A stretch of 64,000 nt of DNA from Fibrella forsythiae (GTDB lineage Bacteria; Bacteroidota; Bacteroidia; Cytophagales; Spirosomataceae): assembly GCF_017353175.1 (NCBI RefSeq), contig NZ_JAFMYW010000007.1, positions 1-64,000 of the forward strand, read 5' to 3'. Below are positions 15,424 through 25,820 of the stretch, piece by piece (position 1 is the stretch's first letter; every line of letters starts with the position of its first letter). The translations under genes and the position numbers were made by a program. The notes under the pieces are model-generated. The model made no database searches. It was not told the origin of the DNA and saw nothing but the letters and a program-made list of their open reading frames with translations.

Positions 15424-15618
15424 GGCTATCTCCTAAATCGAAACACATTCAGCCCAAACATCTGTTATGGCAAGCCTGTTGCTCACGAACTTCGCTTTAC
15501 AGGTGAAACGATACCGGAACTGATTGCCTCAGCCATGACCCGTTACGAAATTCTGGCAGCCTATGAGAATCTTGGGGAGCAGGATTTGTTGGCCTGTCTT
15601 TTTTCGCCGCTTAGCTGA
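15424..15618 (+). pseudogene. 5'-truncated DUF433 (antitoxin-type) gene remnant
   Basis: An open frame without a start codon encodes about 64 residues that read like the C-terminal part of a DUF433 domain. It contains NICYGKPVAHELRFTGETIP, then MTRYEILAAYENLGEQDLLA, matching the family pattern 'GKPv-x-GtRi-x-e-il-Y-L-d-l'. The N-terminus is missing; the preceding bases are a terminator hairpin. DUF433 proteins usually form toxin-antitoxin pairs with a PIN-like partner. The downstream 270 bases hold only short broken frames, so any partner has decayed too. Confidence 0.55.
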
Positions 15619-15929
15619 CGACAGTCAAGCACATCAGCCGCTTAGTCTACGACTATACACTAGCTAATCTACCGGTCAAATCCAATCAAAGGTGAAACGA
15701 CTCGCTAAAGCTTATCGCCGTTCGTATAAACTTGCCCTGAAACTTAAACACTAAAATGGCCCGCGAGCTTTTGCTGATCTGTCTCCAAATGAAATGCTAA
15801 TACCGGCAGATGAGGTAGCGACGATGCCCGGCTTAGCCTCAACGGATCGCCTAACACATTATGTATGTCCAAAGCTGTCAGTTGAAGAGTAACTAATTCA
15901 CGTGCCTGGTCAGTATGGCTGGGTACGTA
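15619..15929. other. non-coding stretch with broken reading frames
   Basis: No complete gene is visible between the DUF433 remnant and the 50-bp palindrome. A frame of about 46 codons (15752-15891, containing SPNEMLIPADEV) has no good start and matches nothing recognised. The stretch looks like gene decay at the prophage boundary. Confidence 0.4.
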
Positions 15930-15979
15930 TTGTGTTTACAGACATGCAACCAACGTTGGTTGCATGTCTGTAAACACAA
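15930..15979. repeat. perfect 50-bp palindrome
   Basis: The two 25-base halves are exact reverse complements with no spacer, centred at 15954/15955 (central bases CCAACGTTGG). Symmetry stops at 15929/15980. It could extrude as a cruciform, and its RNA would form a 25-bp stem. It lies 120 bases upstream of the histidine kinase gene. Confidence 0.9.
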
Positions 15980-16099
15980 GCTTTTAGTTTGCGTATAATT
16001 ATGCTTCCCATAACGGATTATCGTCACTAGATAATTGTAAGAACGGGAAAATAGAATTTTAGCTAGCTTTACTAGCTTACTTTGACTTTAAATTTGTTG

Positions 16100-18172
16100 A
16101 TGGACCTTTTTTACTCTTCATCAGAAGAAGCCAAGCGGTTAGCGGCCCTAGACAGTTACAATATTCTGGATACGTTGCCTGAACAGGACTACGAAGACAT
16201 CACCCAACTAGCCGCTCAAATCTGTCAAACGCCTGTTGCGCTCATTAGTCTAGTCGACGGCGAGCGACAATGGTTCAAAGCCAAACAGGGATTATCCTTC
16301 CGCCAGACTCCGCGTGAAGAATCCTTTTGCGCTCACAATTTGATTAACCCTACCGGGCCTTTAGTTGTCGAAGACGCCCGGACGGATGAGCGTTTTCAAG
16401 CTAACCCCCTGGTGACAGGCGACCCACACATTGTCTTTTATGCCGGTCAACCGCTGATAGACGAACATAATATGGTGCTTGGTTCGCTGTGTGTCATTGA
16501 CTCACAAAAGCGGCAACTTGACGCCGGTCAATTGAACGCCCTACGGATTCTGGCCAACCAAGTGATGACCTTACTGACCGCCCGGCGAAAAGCAGTTCAG
16601 GAAGCGGATTTACGCAGGCAACTGCAAACCAGTGAAGCCCGCTTCCGATCGCTGGTCGAGCAAGCGCCGGCCGCTATTTGCCTGTTTGTTGGTCGAAGCC
16701 TGACAATCGAGGTGGCTAACGATCACATGCTGCAAATGTGGGGCAAAGGAAAGACCGTGTTAGGCAAAACGCTTGCCGAAGCCGTCCCCGAACTACAGGA
16801 ACAACCATTTCTGACGCTTCTGGACCAGGTTTACACGAGTGGCACACCCTTTACGGGCCAGAGTGTTCCAGCCAACCTACTCATCGATGGCCAATTAAAG
16901 ACTGCCTATTTCGACTTCACGTACCAACCCGTGCGCGATGCTAACGGAGAGGTTTTTGCCGTGATGGACCTGGCGGTTGATGTGACCGAGGAAGTTTTGT
17001 TGCGCCAACAATTTGAGCAAACGCGACAAGCGCTACAAAACGCGGTCGATCTGTCTCAACTGGGCGTTTGGCAAATTGATCTGACCACGAATACAGCTCA
17101 CTTTTCCCAACGTGTGGTGGATTGGGTAGGCCAGGATCCCCTGACGCTGCCAGCGGCCATTGCGGCCATCGATCCAGCGGATCTGCCTCATTTTGAGGCG
17201 GCCTTCCAGCAGGCCCATGTTGCCGAGTTCGGCGGTCGTCTTGACGTGGAATACCGCTTGAGAAACAATCAGACAGGCCAGGTCTTCTTGCTCCATTCCA
17301 TAGGGCAAACCACGTTTGATGACAACGGTGTTCCCCTATCGCTGTACGGAGTTAGTCGGGATATTACCCAACTTCGGGCAACCCAGGCTGATTTGGAAGC
17401 GCAGGTCAGTGAGCGCACCCAGGACCTGTTACGGCTCAATCAGGATTTACAACGCTCCAATGATAACCTGCAACAATTCGCCTTTGTTGCCTCGCACGAC
17501 TTGCAGGAACCGCTCCGCAAAATTCAGACCTTCAGCAACGCCTTAAATGAGAGCCTGGCGAATAAATTAGACCCGACTGAAGCCCATTTTTTAGAGCGGA
17601 TCCAGGTAGCAGGAGGGCGTATGTCGGCCCTAGTCAAAGATTTACTAGCCTACTCACGGATTGCTACGCGTCAACAAACCTTCGGCTCTGTTTCCCTGGA
17701 TGAGGTGCTTCTAAATGTGATGGATTCGCTAGCCCTACCCATCCAAGAACGGAAAGTGCGGCTTCACAGCGATCAACTAGGCCAGGTCACAGGCAATGAA
17801 TCTCAACTCTATTTGTTACTTCAAAACTTGATTGCCAATGCAATCAAGTTTACGCCTGCGGATCAGCAGCCAGCAATCAGCATCAGTTGTGAGTTACTAG
17901 TAAGGGATCAATTACCAAGTTCTTGTCAGCCGACCAGCCCCGCTCAACAGTTTCACAAGATCACGGTATCGGATCAGGGCATAGGGTTTGATGAAAAGCA
18001 TTTGACCCGAATTTTTGCCGTCTTTCAACGCCTGCACGACAAAAAGCTCTTTCCGGGAACTGGTATTGGGTTAGCGATTTGCCAACGGGTGATTGATAAT
18101 CATGGTGGTTGGTTAACGGCAAGAAGTAAACCAGGGGAGGGCGCTACGTTTTACGCCTATCTTCCTAAGTGA
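16100..18172 (+). CDS. GAF-PAS-PAS sensor histidine kinase
   Basis: This 690-residue soluble hybrid sensor phosphorylates itself on histidine and would pass the phosphate to an unseen response regulator. The domains in order are a GAF domain (about 20-165, with [20 protein letters not shown] and SFCAHNLI), a PAS domain (about 175-300), a second PAS domain with PAC-like end (about 310-425), HisKA with [15 protein letters not shown] (His466), and HATPase_c with an N-box [10 protein letters not shown], a G1 box SDQGIGFD and a G2 box [11 protein letters not shown]. No membrane helix is present. ATG 16100 was chosen over a TTG at 16082. No regulator gene is adjacent, so it is an orphan kinase. The signal is unknown. 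Confidence 0.9.
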   Translation: MDLFYSSSEEAKRLAALDSYNILDTLPEQDYEDITQLAAQICQTPVALISLVDGERQWFKAKQGLSFRQTPREESFCAHNLINPTGPLVVEDARTDERFQANPLVTGDPHIVFYAGQPLIDEHNMVLGSLCVIDSQKRQLDAGQLNALRILANQVMTLLTARRKAVQEADLRRQLQTSEARFRSLVEQAPAAICLFVGRSLTIEVANDHMLQMWGKGKTVLGKTLAEAVPELQEQPFLTLLDQVYTSGTPFTGQSVPANLLIDGQLKTAYFDFTYQPVRDANGEVFAVMDLAVDVTEEVLLRQQFEQTRQALQNAVDLSQLGVWQIDLTTNTAHFSQRVVDWVGQDPLTLPAAIAAIDPADLPHFEAAFQQAHVAEFGGRLDVEYRLRNNQTGQVFLLHSIGQTTFDDNGVPLSLYGVSRDITQLRATQADLEAQVSERTQDLLRLNQDLQRSNDNLQQFAFVASHDLQEPLRKIQTFSNALNESLANKLDPTEAHFLERIQVAGGRMSALVKDLLAYSRIATRQQTFGSVSLDEVLLNVMDSLALPIQERKVRLHSDQLGQVTGNESQLYLLLQNLIANAIKFTPADQQPAISISCELLVRDQLPSSCQPTSPAQQFHKITVSDQGIGFDEKHLTRIFAVFQRLHDKKLFPGTGIGLAICQRVIDNHGGWLTARSKPGEGATFYAYLPK

Positions 18173-18303
18173 ATAAATCAAGCAGGCAGAGATAAGCGTG
18201 TCCATGTACTATTCTATTTTTTAATCGAACAACATACAGGTATCAGAACGACACCTTTGAAAAAGTGCAGCTTTCGAGTCGTTCGTAACATTGCACTTTA
18301 GTC

Positions 18304-18337
18304 TGTCATAAGACATACCAACGTTTATCTTATGACA
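18304..18337 (+). terminator. possible terminator after the histidine kinase
   Basis: A 10-bp perfect stem (18304-18313 with 18328-18337) with a 14-base loop lies about 130 bases after the kinase stop. It is AT-rich and lacks a strong T run. Confidence 0.35.
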
Positions 18338-18379
18338 AGATTTAATTGAGCATGGCGATGTAAGGTTCAGATGGGCTAC

Positions 18380-18830
18380 TTAGAATAGCTTGTTCATATC
18401 AATGATGGCTTTTTCAAACCTTCCTGACGTCTCGGGCGAGAAATAGCTCTCATCAACACCTTTCGCAGCCAGCAATTTTGCAGGGCGATAATGGTTAAAG
18501 TGAGACTTATTTATCGCTTCACCAATTTGCCGCCATATAGTAGGTTACCTACTATCGAGATCAGCCCCTAAGACTGACTACTCACCAGCGAATGCTTCAT
18601 TGAATAAAATTAGCTGCTCTGACCTTTCAGACAAGTCGTCAATAGCTGCTATGAAGACGCTTTGTCTATAGTCTAGGCTCTAGCCAGGTGCCCAGCTGCT
18701 ACGTTCACTGAAAGGGGCCAATCAACTGATCTGATAATGGATAATCGCTCCACCAGTTCAACGTACCAAAACGCTTAAGCGTCGGGTAACTATTGCCCTG
18801 TGAGCGGGCGCTGAAAGCAGATTCATACAA
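18380..18830 (-). pseudogene. decayed gene of unknown family
   Basis: On the minus strand, several protein-like fragments occur in different frames interrupted by stops. The C-terminal piece (18380 to about 18533) has about 50 codons and contains NHYRPAKLLAAKGVDESYF and RFEKAIIDMNKLF before a TAA stop. An upstream piece contains QSVFIAAIDDLSERSEQL, and a further one TLKRFGTLNWWSDYPL. The pieces read like one protein broken by stops and frameshifts. No family is recognised. The rest of the 18173-18927 interval shows no gene. Confidence 0.45.
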
Positions 18831-18927
18831 TAGATTTCAATTTTTTCTGGATGAGCATATAGGGTAGTGCGGTGCAATCTTGTCTTCAAATCGTTATACG
18901 TAGTTCAAGACCTGGTTGAGCCCTTTT

Positions 18928-19599
18928 ATGCCCCATTTAATACCCAGAAGCCCGGCACCACTGACCACAAACAACGTACAGCAGGTCGATACGATAGCGC
19001 ATCCACTTATGCTCGACGATGAAGTACTGGTTGCCCAACTGATGAAAACGGATCCTGAACAGGGGTGTAGCTGGCTGTTTCGCCGGTACTACACCCTGCT
19101 GTGCAATCACGCGCTCAGGTACGTCTACTCGCGGGAAGTAGCCGAAGATATTGTGGGCGAGGTCTTCTGCACGCTCTGGACCAACAAGCTGTATGAGACC
19201 ATCACCACGTCGTACCGGGCCTACCTGTTTGTGGCCGTTCGCAACAAGTCGCTGAACTACCTGCGCTGGGAACTGGACCGGTCCGCTGTCGGAACCGACG
19301 TGTTCGGTGATGCATCTGCCGCTGTTGTCGCCACCGACCTGCACACGCCCGCCGAAGTGGTGCAGTTCGATGAACTCTACCAGAAGATCAACGAGGCCAT
19401 TGCCGTGTTGCCGCCGCAATGCCGCCGGTCTTTCCTGCTCTCGCGCTTTGAACAGAAGTCGTACCGGGACATTGCGGAGGAAATGGGCATCTCCGTCAAG
19501 GCCGTTGAAGCCAACATCAGCCGGGCATTAACCGCCTTGCGCAACATGCTCCGGAATGAATTTGTCGTGGCGCTGCTGCTGGCCACGGGCCTTATATAG
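18928..19599 (+). CDS. ECF-type RNA polymerase sigma factor of the SusC/SusD locus
   Basis: This protein directs RNA polymerase to genes of the downstream outer-membrane uptake system. Region 2 lies around residues 45-110 (WLFRRYYTLLCNHALRYV ... AEDIVGEVFCTLW), and region 4 around 155-210 (LPPQCRRSFLLSRFEQKSY, then IAEEMGISVKAVEANISRAL). The N-terminus is longer than usual; ATG 18928 is used, but ATG 19009 (MLDDEVLVAQLM) gives a more typical length and is the likely alternative. A hydrophobic C-terminus (VVALLLATGLI) is unusual but seen in Bacteroidota ECFs. It is followed by FecR and SusC, the classic trans-envelope signalling order. Confidence 0.92.
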   Translation: MPHLIPRSPAPLTTNNVQQVDTIAHPLMLDDEVLVAQLMKTDPEQGCSWLFRRYYTLLCNHALRYVYSREVAEDIVGEVFCTLWTNKLYETITTSYRAYLFVAVRNKSLNYLRWELDRSAVGTDVFGDASAAVVATDLHTPAEVVQFDELYQKINEAIAVLPPQCRRSFLLSRFEQKSYRDIAEEMGISVKAVEANISRALTALRNMLRNEFVVALLLATGLI

Positions 19600-19666
19600 G
19601 GTAAAGCACCGCCACCTTGTCTACCTGTCAACTTCTTGACAATACTCCCTGCTCACTATTGACCTT

Positions 19667-20665
19667 ATGGACGGACCATCTATAGAACGTACCCTGCATG
19701 ACCTGTTTGCCGGCCGAGCCACGCCGCTTCAAAAAAAGACGGTAGAGGTTTGGCTGCGTACCCCCGAAAACCAGGAATTGTATTACCAGTGCCTGGCCCG
19801 CTACGAAGCCGACCACAGTCAGTACATACCCGACCTCACCACATCGCTGGCCGATTACCAGTCGTTTATGAAGGGCGGCACGTACCCGCGCCACGGCACA
19901 GCGGCCCCTATCCGCCCCCTCCCCGTTCGGCAGAGTCCGCGCTGGCTGCTGAGCATTGCGGCCTCTCTACTGCTGCTACTGGGTGTTGGGTACGTTACCT
20001 ACGACTGGTGGGGCTACGAATCGCTGACGGCACCCTATGGTCAGACCCGCACCTTTACCCTCGCCGATGGGTCCGACGTGACGCTGAATGCCCACTCGGT
20101 GCTGCGGGTGCCGCGCTTCGGATTTGGCAACGCCGACCGCGACGTCTGGATGACGGGTGAGGGCTACTTCAACGTTCGCCACACGGTGAACGACCACCGG
20201 TTCACGGTGCACACCAGCAACCTGGATATTCATGTGCTGGGTACCAAATTCAATGTCGATGCCCGTGCCGGTCAGACAGAGGTGGTGCTCAGCGAGGGGA
20301 AAGTAGAACTGGTGGAGGCCAACGCCGCAGACAAGCACTCCCTGACCATGAAACCCGGCGACCAGGTGACGCTGATGAAAGGCGATACGGCCTTCCGGCG
20401 CAAGCTGACCCTGCGGCCCGATCAGGTGGCGGCCTACCGCCAGAACCAGCTCGTTTTTACCGATACGCCGCTGAGCCAGGTAGCGCAACGGATCGAAGAA
20501 TACTATGGCATCAGGGTCGTGGTGCCGAACCGCGAACTGGCCCGTCGTGAGCTGACGGGTACGTTGCCCAACAACGACCTGACGGTTGTTCTCCGCACAC
20601 TCTCGTTATCGTATAATCTGGCCGTTGACCGCCGGCCCAATCAGGTAATTCTGAAACCCCAATGA
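19667..20665 (+). CDS. FecR-type anti-sigma factor
   Basis: This 332-residue inner-membrane anti-sigma factor holds the upstream ECF sigma factor until the TonB receptor signals. The N-terminal cytoplasmic part (residues 1-84) is followed by one transmembrane helix (about 85-107, LLSIAASLLLLLGVGYV). A periplasmic FecR domain contains TFTLADGSDVTLNAHSVLRV and VLGTKFNV with DVWMTGEGYFNV. The C-terminal half carries the DUF4974-like secretin/TonB short domain (LVFTDTPLSQVAQRIEEYYG), which contacts the receptor. The stop overlaps the SusC ATG by 4 bases. Confidence 0.93.
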   Translation: MDGPSIERTLHDLFAGRATPLQKKTVEVWLRTPENQELYYQCLARYEADHSQYIPDLTTSLADYQSFMKGGTYPRHGTAAPIRPLPVRQSPRWLLSIAASLLLLLGVGYVTYDWWGYESLTAPYGQTRTFTLADGSDVTLNAHSVLRVPRFGFGNADRDVWMTGEGYFNVRHTVNDHRFTVHTSNLDIHVLGTKFNVDARAGQTEVVLSEGKVELVEANAADKHSLTMKPGDQVTLMKGDTAFRRKLTLRPDQVAAYRQNQLVFTDTPLSQVAQRIEEYYGIRVVVPNRELARRELTGTLPNNDLTVVLRTLSLSYNLAVDRRPNQVILKPQ

Positions 20666-23600
20666 AAAGACAACTCCACAGACAACTCCGCTACGGCCTG
20701 CTTGGTATAACCTTATTGTACCAGTTACCCGCCCATAGCCAGGAAACAGCCTCGGTCAAAAATCGACTGGAACGGCCTTCGGCGGCCCGCCAACGTCCCC
20801 TCCGCGATGTACTGACCGAGCTGGAACGCAGGTACAAAGTATTCTTCTCGTACGAAAGCAAGCTGGTTCGCAACATCCAGGTCAGCGCCGAACTGCCATC
20901 GGCCGCCAGCCTCGACGCGACGCTTCAGCAACTGCTGAATCCAGTGAACCTGCGCTCGCAACGGATGGCAGACCGGTACTATTCGATCGTGGTCGATAAC
21001 AGCCGCCCAACCGGTTTACTGCCTTCCCGCCTCACCGACGGACAGCTGCTGTCGCTGCGGTCACCCTCATCGGGCAACGTACCTGAACGCGAATTAAACA
21101 GCCTGACCTTTTCAGCCGAAAAAGCCGTACAGACTGTGACCGGCACCATTACGGACGAGAACGGCGGGCCACTGGTGGGTGTAAGCGTCATTGAACGGGG
21201 TACGTCGAACGGCACCACGACCAATGCCGACGGTCGCTTCACGCTGAGTGTAGCCGGTCCGCAGTCGGTGCTGGTATTCAGCTTTATCGGGTACGTGACC
21301 CAGCAGCAGGAAGTAGGCAACCGCAGTTCGTTTGACCTGAAACTGACGCCCGATACCAAGTCGCTGGGCGAGGTGGTCGTGGTGGCCTACGGAACCCAGC
21401 GCCGGTCGAGCGTGACGGGGGCCGTGGATCAGGTGGGGCAACAGGCGCTGGAAGGGCGACCCGTTACCACTGTGTCGCAGGCGTTACAGGGTGTGTCGCC
21501 CAATCTGGTGGTGCAGCAGGGATCGGGCGAGCCGGGTGCCGGGCTGAACATCAACATCCGGGGCGTCAGTACGCTGGGCAACAACAGTCCGCTGGTGATC
21601 GTGGATGGTATTCCCGGCTCGCTCGACGTGCTGAACCCGTCGGATATCGAGTCGATTTCAGTGTTGAAAGATGCCGGTTCGGCCGCTATCTATGGCTCAC
21701 GGTCGGCCAACGGCGTCATTCTGGTGACGACAAAAAAAGGCGCCAAATCGGGCAAAACGACCGTGACCTATAACGGCACGTTCGGTGCCCAGACGCCAAC
21801 GCTGTTGCGCGAATCGAACGAGGCGTGGGAATACGCGATGTTCAAGAATGAGGCGCTGGTGAATTCGGGGTTGTCGCCTCAGTTCACGCCGAGCCAGATT
21901 GCGCAGTTCAGGCAGCAGGGATCCTACCCCTGGTTTCTGACCGAAATCCTTAAGAAGCAGGCACCACAGCAGAACCACAACCTGAGCGTGTCGGGCGGGA
22001 ATGCGCAGACCACCTATCACATCTCGGTGGGGTATCTGAACCAGTCCAACCTGCTGAAAGGCCCTGATTTTGGCCTGAAACGCTACAATTACCGCATGAA
22101 CCTGACCCACCAGATCGACAAGGTCAAGTTCACGGGCATTCTGGCCTATTCGCGCAACGAGATCAAGGAGCACGCCTACTCAACCGATGGCCTGATTCTG
22201 GACGCAGCCCGGATGCCCCGCACCTACCCCATCAAAGACTCGCTGGGTAGGTACGTTCTCTCACCGATCCTGTCGGAGAGCAACCCGCTGGCGCGGCTGG
22301 AGCAGGGCGGCTACCGGCGCTACGATAACGACAACGTGTTTGGTAACCTCACGGCTGAGTGGGAAGTGTTCAGCGGGTTCCGGCTGCGGGGTATTTTCGG
22401 GGGCGAACTGAACGGCAACCACCAGTACGAGTTCCACCGGTCCATCAACTACTTCCCTTACACGGGCGGTACCGACAATGTGGCCACGGTGAAAGATGAG
22501 AACTACAAGTCGCTCTACACCAACGTTCAGGCTCTGGCCGACTATACCCGGACGTTCGGCAAAAGCAACGTGTCGGCGCTGGTAGGTTTCTCCAACGAAG
22601 GCTTCACCTCGCAGGGCAATGGCATTTTCAAGCGGGATGTCGACAATGACCTGGGCACCGATATTTCGCGGACGATCATTCAGAACGCGTCGTACACCTC
22701 GAACCAGCGGACCAGTCAGAATGCCATTTCCAGCGTGTTCGGGCGGGTCAACTACACCTTTGCCGATAAATATATTGCCGAAGTGAATTTCCGCTATGAT
22801 GGGTCGTCGCGCTTTGCCAAAGCCAACCGCTGGGGCTTTTTCCCCTCGGCAGCCCTGGCCTGGCGCATCACCGAAGAAGCCTTTGCGTCCAACTTCCGCA
22901 ACACCTTTGGCGACTGGAAGCTTCGCACCTCCTACGGCGTGCTGGGCAATCAGAACGTGGGTGATTTCCAGTATCAGAGCACCTACTTCAACTTCGCCAA
23001 CGCCTACGGGTTCAACAACACCAGCGCTGCCGGCACCGGCCTAACACTGGCGAACCCCGACATTACCTGGGAACGCGCCCAGACCTTCAACCTCGGCCTC
23101 GACGCGTCGGTCTGGCGCAACAAGGTGACGTTCTCGCTCGACTATTTTAACAAGCTGACCAAAGACATCCTGATTGCGCCGTCGGTACCCGGCATTTTCG
23201 GCGGGTCGATCGGCGATTACAACGCGGCGCAGGTACGTAACCAGGGCTGGGAAGTGTCGGCGACGGTGCGTCACAACACCGGTCAGGTACGGCATACACT
23301 GTCATTGAATCTGGCCGACAGCTACAACAAAGTGGTGTCGATCGACGGAAAAACGAACATCAACTACCTGGGTGAGCTGGCCGTCATTCTGCGGGAAGGG
23401 CTACCCGTACGGTCGTACTACGGCTATCAGAGCAACGGCTATTTCCAGAACCTGGAGCAGTTGTCGGCCGGTCCGCGTCCGACGTTCGTGGCCCCCGGCG
23501 ATCTGCGCCCCGGCGATGTCAGGTACGTTGACCAGAACGGTGATAACCTCATCGACGAAGCCGACCGGGTGGTGCTGGGCAACCCCTTCCCGCGCTACAC

Positions 23601-24111
23601 CTTCGGAGCCACCTACACGGCGAGTTGGAAAGGGTTTGACCTGAACCTCTTCGTGCAGGGCGTAGGCAAGCGTGCGCTGTTCCTGCGGGGTGAAGCCGTT
23701 GAACCCTTCCACGGCCCCTTCCAGGATGCCATCTTCAAACACCAGAGCGACTACTGGACACCCACGAACCCCAATGCCGCCTATCCACGCCTGACTCTCG
23801 GCGGTGCCTCGCGGAACAACTGGGGCGTTGGCTCGGACCGGTTCCTGCAGGATGCCTCGTATGTGCGCCTGAAAAACCTACAGGTAGGCTACACCCTGCC
23901 CGGACGCCTCACGAACAAACTGGGCATCAGCAAATTACGCGTTTACTACACCGGTCAGAACATGCTGACGCTCACACCCATGCAGGTCGGCATTGATCCC
24001 GAAGCCACCGAGTTCAACAACAGTTTAGTGTCCACACGCGGCAACGTGAACTCAGGACGGGTGTACCCCAACCCGCAGTTCAACGGCATTGGGCTGGACG
24101 TAACGTTTTAA
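20662..24111 (+). CDS. susC: SusC/RagA-type TonB-dependent receptor with STN signalling domain
   Basis: This 1149-residue outer-membrane channel pairs with the SusD lipoprotein next to it to import oligosaccharides. It has a signal peptide (about 1-26), an STN domain (about 38-110, RPLRDVLTELERRYKVFFSY) that talks to FecR, a carboxypeptidase-regulatory-like domain (about 150-228, VTGTITDENGGPLVGVSV), a plug with the SusC signature LNINIRGVSTLGNNSPL and DGIPG, and a long beta-barrel ending in a C-terminal aromatic residue (GIGLDVTF). The STN domain together with the sigma/FecR pair shows it is a transducer-type receptor. The GH76 gene downstream suggests alpha-mannan oligosaccharides as substrate. 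Confidence 0.95.
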   Translation: MKRQLHRQLRYGLLGITLLYQLPAHSQETASVKNRLERPSAARQRPLRDVLTELERRYKVFFSYESKLVRNIQVSAELPSAASLDATLQQLLNPVNLRSQRMADRYYSIVVDNSRPTGLLPSRLTDGQLLSLRSPSSGNVPERELNSLTFSAEKAVQTVTGTITDENGGPLVGVSVIERGTSNGTTTNADGRFTLSVAGPQSVLVFSFIGYVTQQQEVGNRSSFDLKLTPDTKSLGEVVVVAYGTQRRSSVTGAVDQVGQQALEGRPVTTVSQALQGVSPNLVVQQGSGEPGAGLNINIRGVSTLGNNSPLVIVDGIPGSLDVLNPSDIESISVLKDAGSAAIYGSRSANGVILVTTKKGAKSGKTTVTYNGTFGAQTPTLLRESNEAWEYAMFKNEALVNSGLSPQFTPSQIAQFRQQGSYPWFLTEILKKQAPQQNHNLSVSGGNAQTTYHISVGYLNQSNLLKGPDFGLKRYNYRMNLTHQIDKVKFTGILAYSRNEIKEHAYSTDGLILDAARMPRTYPIKDSLGRYVLSPILSESNPLARLEQGGYRRYDNDNVFGNLTAEWEVFSGFRLRGIFGGELNGNHQYEFHRSINYFPYTGGTDNVATVKDENYKSLYTNVQALADYTRTFGKSNVSALVGFSNEGFTSQGNGIFKRDVDNDLGTDISRTIIQNASYTSNQRTSQNAISSVFGRVNYTFADKYIAEVNFRYDGSSRFAKANRWGFFPSAALAWRITEEAFASNFRNTFGDWKLRTSYGVLGNQNVGDFQYQSTYFNFANAYGFNNTSAAGTGLTLANPDITWERAQTFNLGLDASVWRNKVTFSLDYFNKLTKDILIAPSVPGIFGGSIGDYNAAQVRNQGWEVSATVRHNTGQVRHTLSLNLADSYNKVVSIDGKTNINYLGELAVILREGLPVRSYYGYQSNGYFQNLEQLSAGPRPTFVAPGDLRPGDVRYVDQNGDNLIDEADRVVLGNPFPRYTFGATYTASWKGFDLNLFVQGVGKRALFLRGEAVEPFHGPFQDAIFKHQSDYWTPTNPNAAYPRLTLGGASRNNWGVGSDRFLQDASYVRLKNLQVGYTLPGRLTNKLGISKLRVYYTGQNMLTLTPMQVGIDPEATEFNNSLVSTRGNVNSGRVYPNPQFNGIGLDVTF

Positions 24112-24125
24112 GCACCGATCAGATT

Positions 24126-25745
24126 ATGAAACATACCTATATCGCCTTGTTGGTGGCAGCGTTGTGGATGGGCGGATGTAAATCCCTTGACCTGGCCCCC
24201 ACCGACCGGTTCACCGAGGCTACCTACTGGACGTCTGCCGACCGGGCACTCAGCGTGCTCAACACGGCCTACGCGGGCCTGTACTCGCCCGATTATTTTT
24301 TCGCCAACGATGCCCTGTCCGACAATGCCTACAATCAACTGGGCGACTTTCAGGGGGCCAACTCCATTGCCCGAGGCGCCTACGACCCGGCTTTGGGACG
24401 CATTAAAGGCGAGTGGGATTTTCACTACGGCGGCATCAAGACCACGCACATCCTGCTGGCCAACATCGACCGAATTCCATCGATCGACGCCACGTTAAAG
24501 GCGCGCATTCTGGCTGAAACACGGTTTATTCGGGCGTTCCACTATTTCCAGTTGCTGACCTGGTACGGTGATGTTCCCCTTTTCACGCAGGACATTGGCA
24601 TTGCTGAAGCACGCACCATTCCCCGTACGCCCCGGGCGGAGGTTCTGGCCTTTGTGCTGTCGGAACTGGATGCGGTAGCAGCGGGCCTGCCCACCAACGG
24701 GCAATACGCAGCGGCCGACAAGGGCCGAATCACGAAAGGCGCGGCGTTGGCGCTGAAAGCGCGGGCACTGCTCTACGAGAGCCGTTGGGCCGAGGTGGCA
24801 ACCCTTTGCGAGCAGTTGATCGATAACACGGCTAACGGAACGTATGGGCTGTACCCCAGCTATGAGGGACTGTTTTTACCCGCTGCCGAAAACAGTCAGG
24901 AGAGCATCCTGAGCCTTGGTTTCGTGCCAGAGCTACGTACCCACGGTAACTTCCGCGACTTTGTGCCCATCACGATCGGCGAGCGGGTCAACAACATTGC
25001 CCCCACGCAGGAACTGGTCAATGCGTATCTGACCAGCAACGGCAGAGCCATCACCGAAACGGGTTCCGGCTATTCAGAAGCGACCCCGTACGCGAATCGC
25101 GACCCACGTCTGGCGGCAACGATCGTGTATGACGGATATCTCTGGCGCCGGGCCGACGGGTCTACCACGACCATCTATATCAGGCCGGGTTCAACGCCCG
25201 CCAACGTCGATGCCCGGAATGAGTTTGGCAAACAAAACGCCTCGACAACCGGCTATTACGTCCGTAAATACTACGATCCGACGGCCAACGCCAGCTTCCA
25301 GTCGGGACTTGATCTGATGCTGATTCGCTACGCCGATGTGCTGCTGATGTATGCCGAAGCCAAAACGGAGCAAGGGCAGATGACCACCGCTATCTGGGAC
25401 AAAACCATCGGGGCAATTCGTCGCCGGGCGGGCTTCACCGACGCCAATGCCCTGGCCTTTCCTACAGGGAGTAACCAGGTCAGCTTGCGGGATATTGTCC
25501 GCCGCGAACGGCGCATTGAACTGGCGATGGAAGGGTTGCGTGTGTTCGACATCCGGCGGTGGCGCCTGGCGGAAACGGTACTGAACGGATTTGCCCACGG
25601 CGCCCGATTTGGCGACCCGGCCATCGACAATGGGTACGTCCGGGTCGATCGCCGCACCTTCGATCCGAGTAAACAATACCTCTGGCCAATACCGCAGGTC
25701 GAGCGTGATCTGAATAACAGCTTAACACAAAATCCGAACTGGTAA
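24126..25745 (+). CDS. susD: SusD/RagB-type starch-binding-like outer-membrane lipoprotein
   Basis: This 539-residue cell-surface glycan-binding lipoprotein forms the lid of the SusC channel. The lipobox ends at Cys18 (ALWMGGCKSLDLAP). The SusD tetratricopeptide-like helices are visible (RFIRAFHYFQLLTWYGDVPL, ALALKARALLYESRWAEV), and the C-terminal signature is RRERRIELAMEGLRVFDIRRW with a final LTQNPNW. It follows SusC by 14 bases. The target glycan cannot be read from the protein; the locus context favours mannan. Confidence 0.95.
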   Translation: MKHTYIALLVAALWMGGCKSLDLAPTDRFTEATYWTSADRALSVLNTAYAGLYSPDYFFANDALSDNAYNQLGDFQGANSIARGAYDPALGRIKGEWDFHYGGIKTTHILLANIDRIPSIDATLKARILAETRFIRAFHYFQLLTWYGDVPLFTQDIGIAEARTIPRTPRAEVLAFVLSELDAVAAGLPTNGQYAAADKGRITKGAALALKARALLYESRWAEVATLCEQLIDNTANGTYGLYPSYEGLFLPAAENSQESILSLGFVPELRTHGNFRDFVPITIGERVNNIAPTQELVNAYLTSNGRAITETGSGYSEATPYANRDPRLAATIVYDGYLWRRADGSTTTIYIRPGSTPANVDARNEFGKQNASTTGYYVRKYYDPTANASFQSGLDLMLIRYADVLLMYAEAKTEQGQMTTAIWDKTIGAIRRRAGFTDANALAFPTGSNQVSLRDIVRRERRIELAMEGLRVFDIRRWRLAETVLNGFAHGARFGDPAIDNGYVRVDRRTFDPSKQYLWPIPQVERDLNNSLTQNPNW

Positions 25746-25820
25746 ACCAAACAGATCAACGGGTACGGAGCAACGGCTACCAGTAGCGCTGGCCCCGTAC
25801 CCGTTGGTCGCCCTTTTTCC

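Noticed and set aside
18173-18927. Insertion-sequence remnant
   Set aside because: The broken minus-strand frames show no DDE or HUH transposase motif, and no terminal inverted repeats or target duplications were seen.
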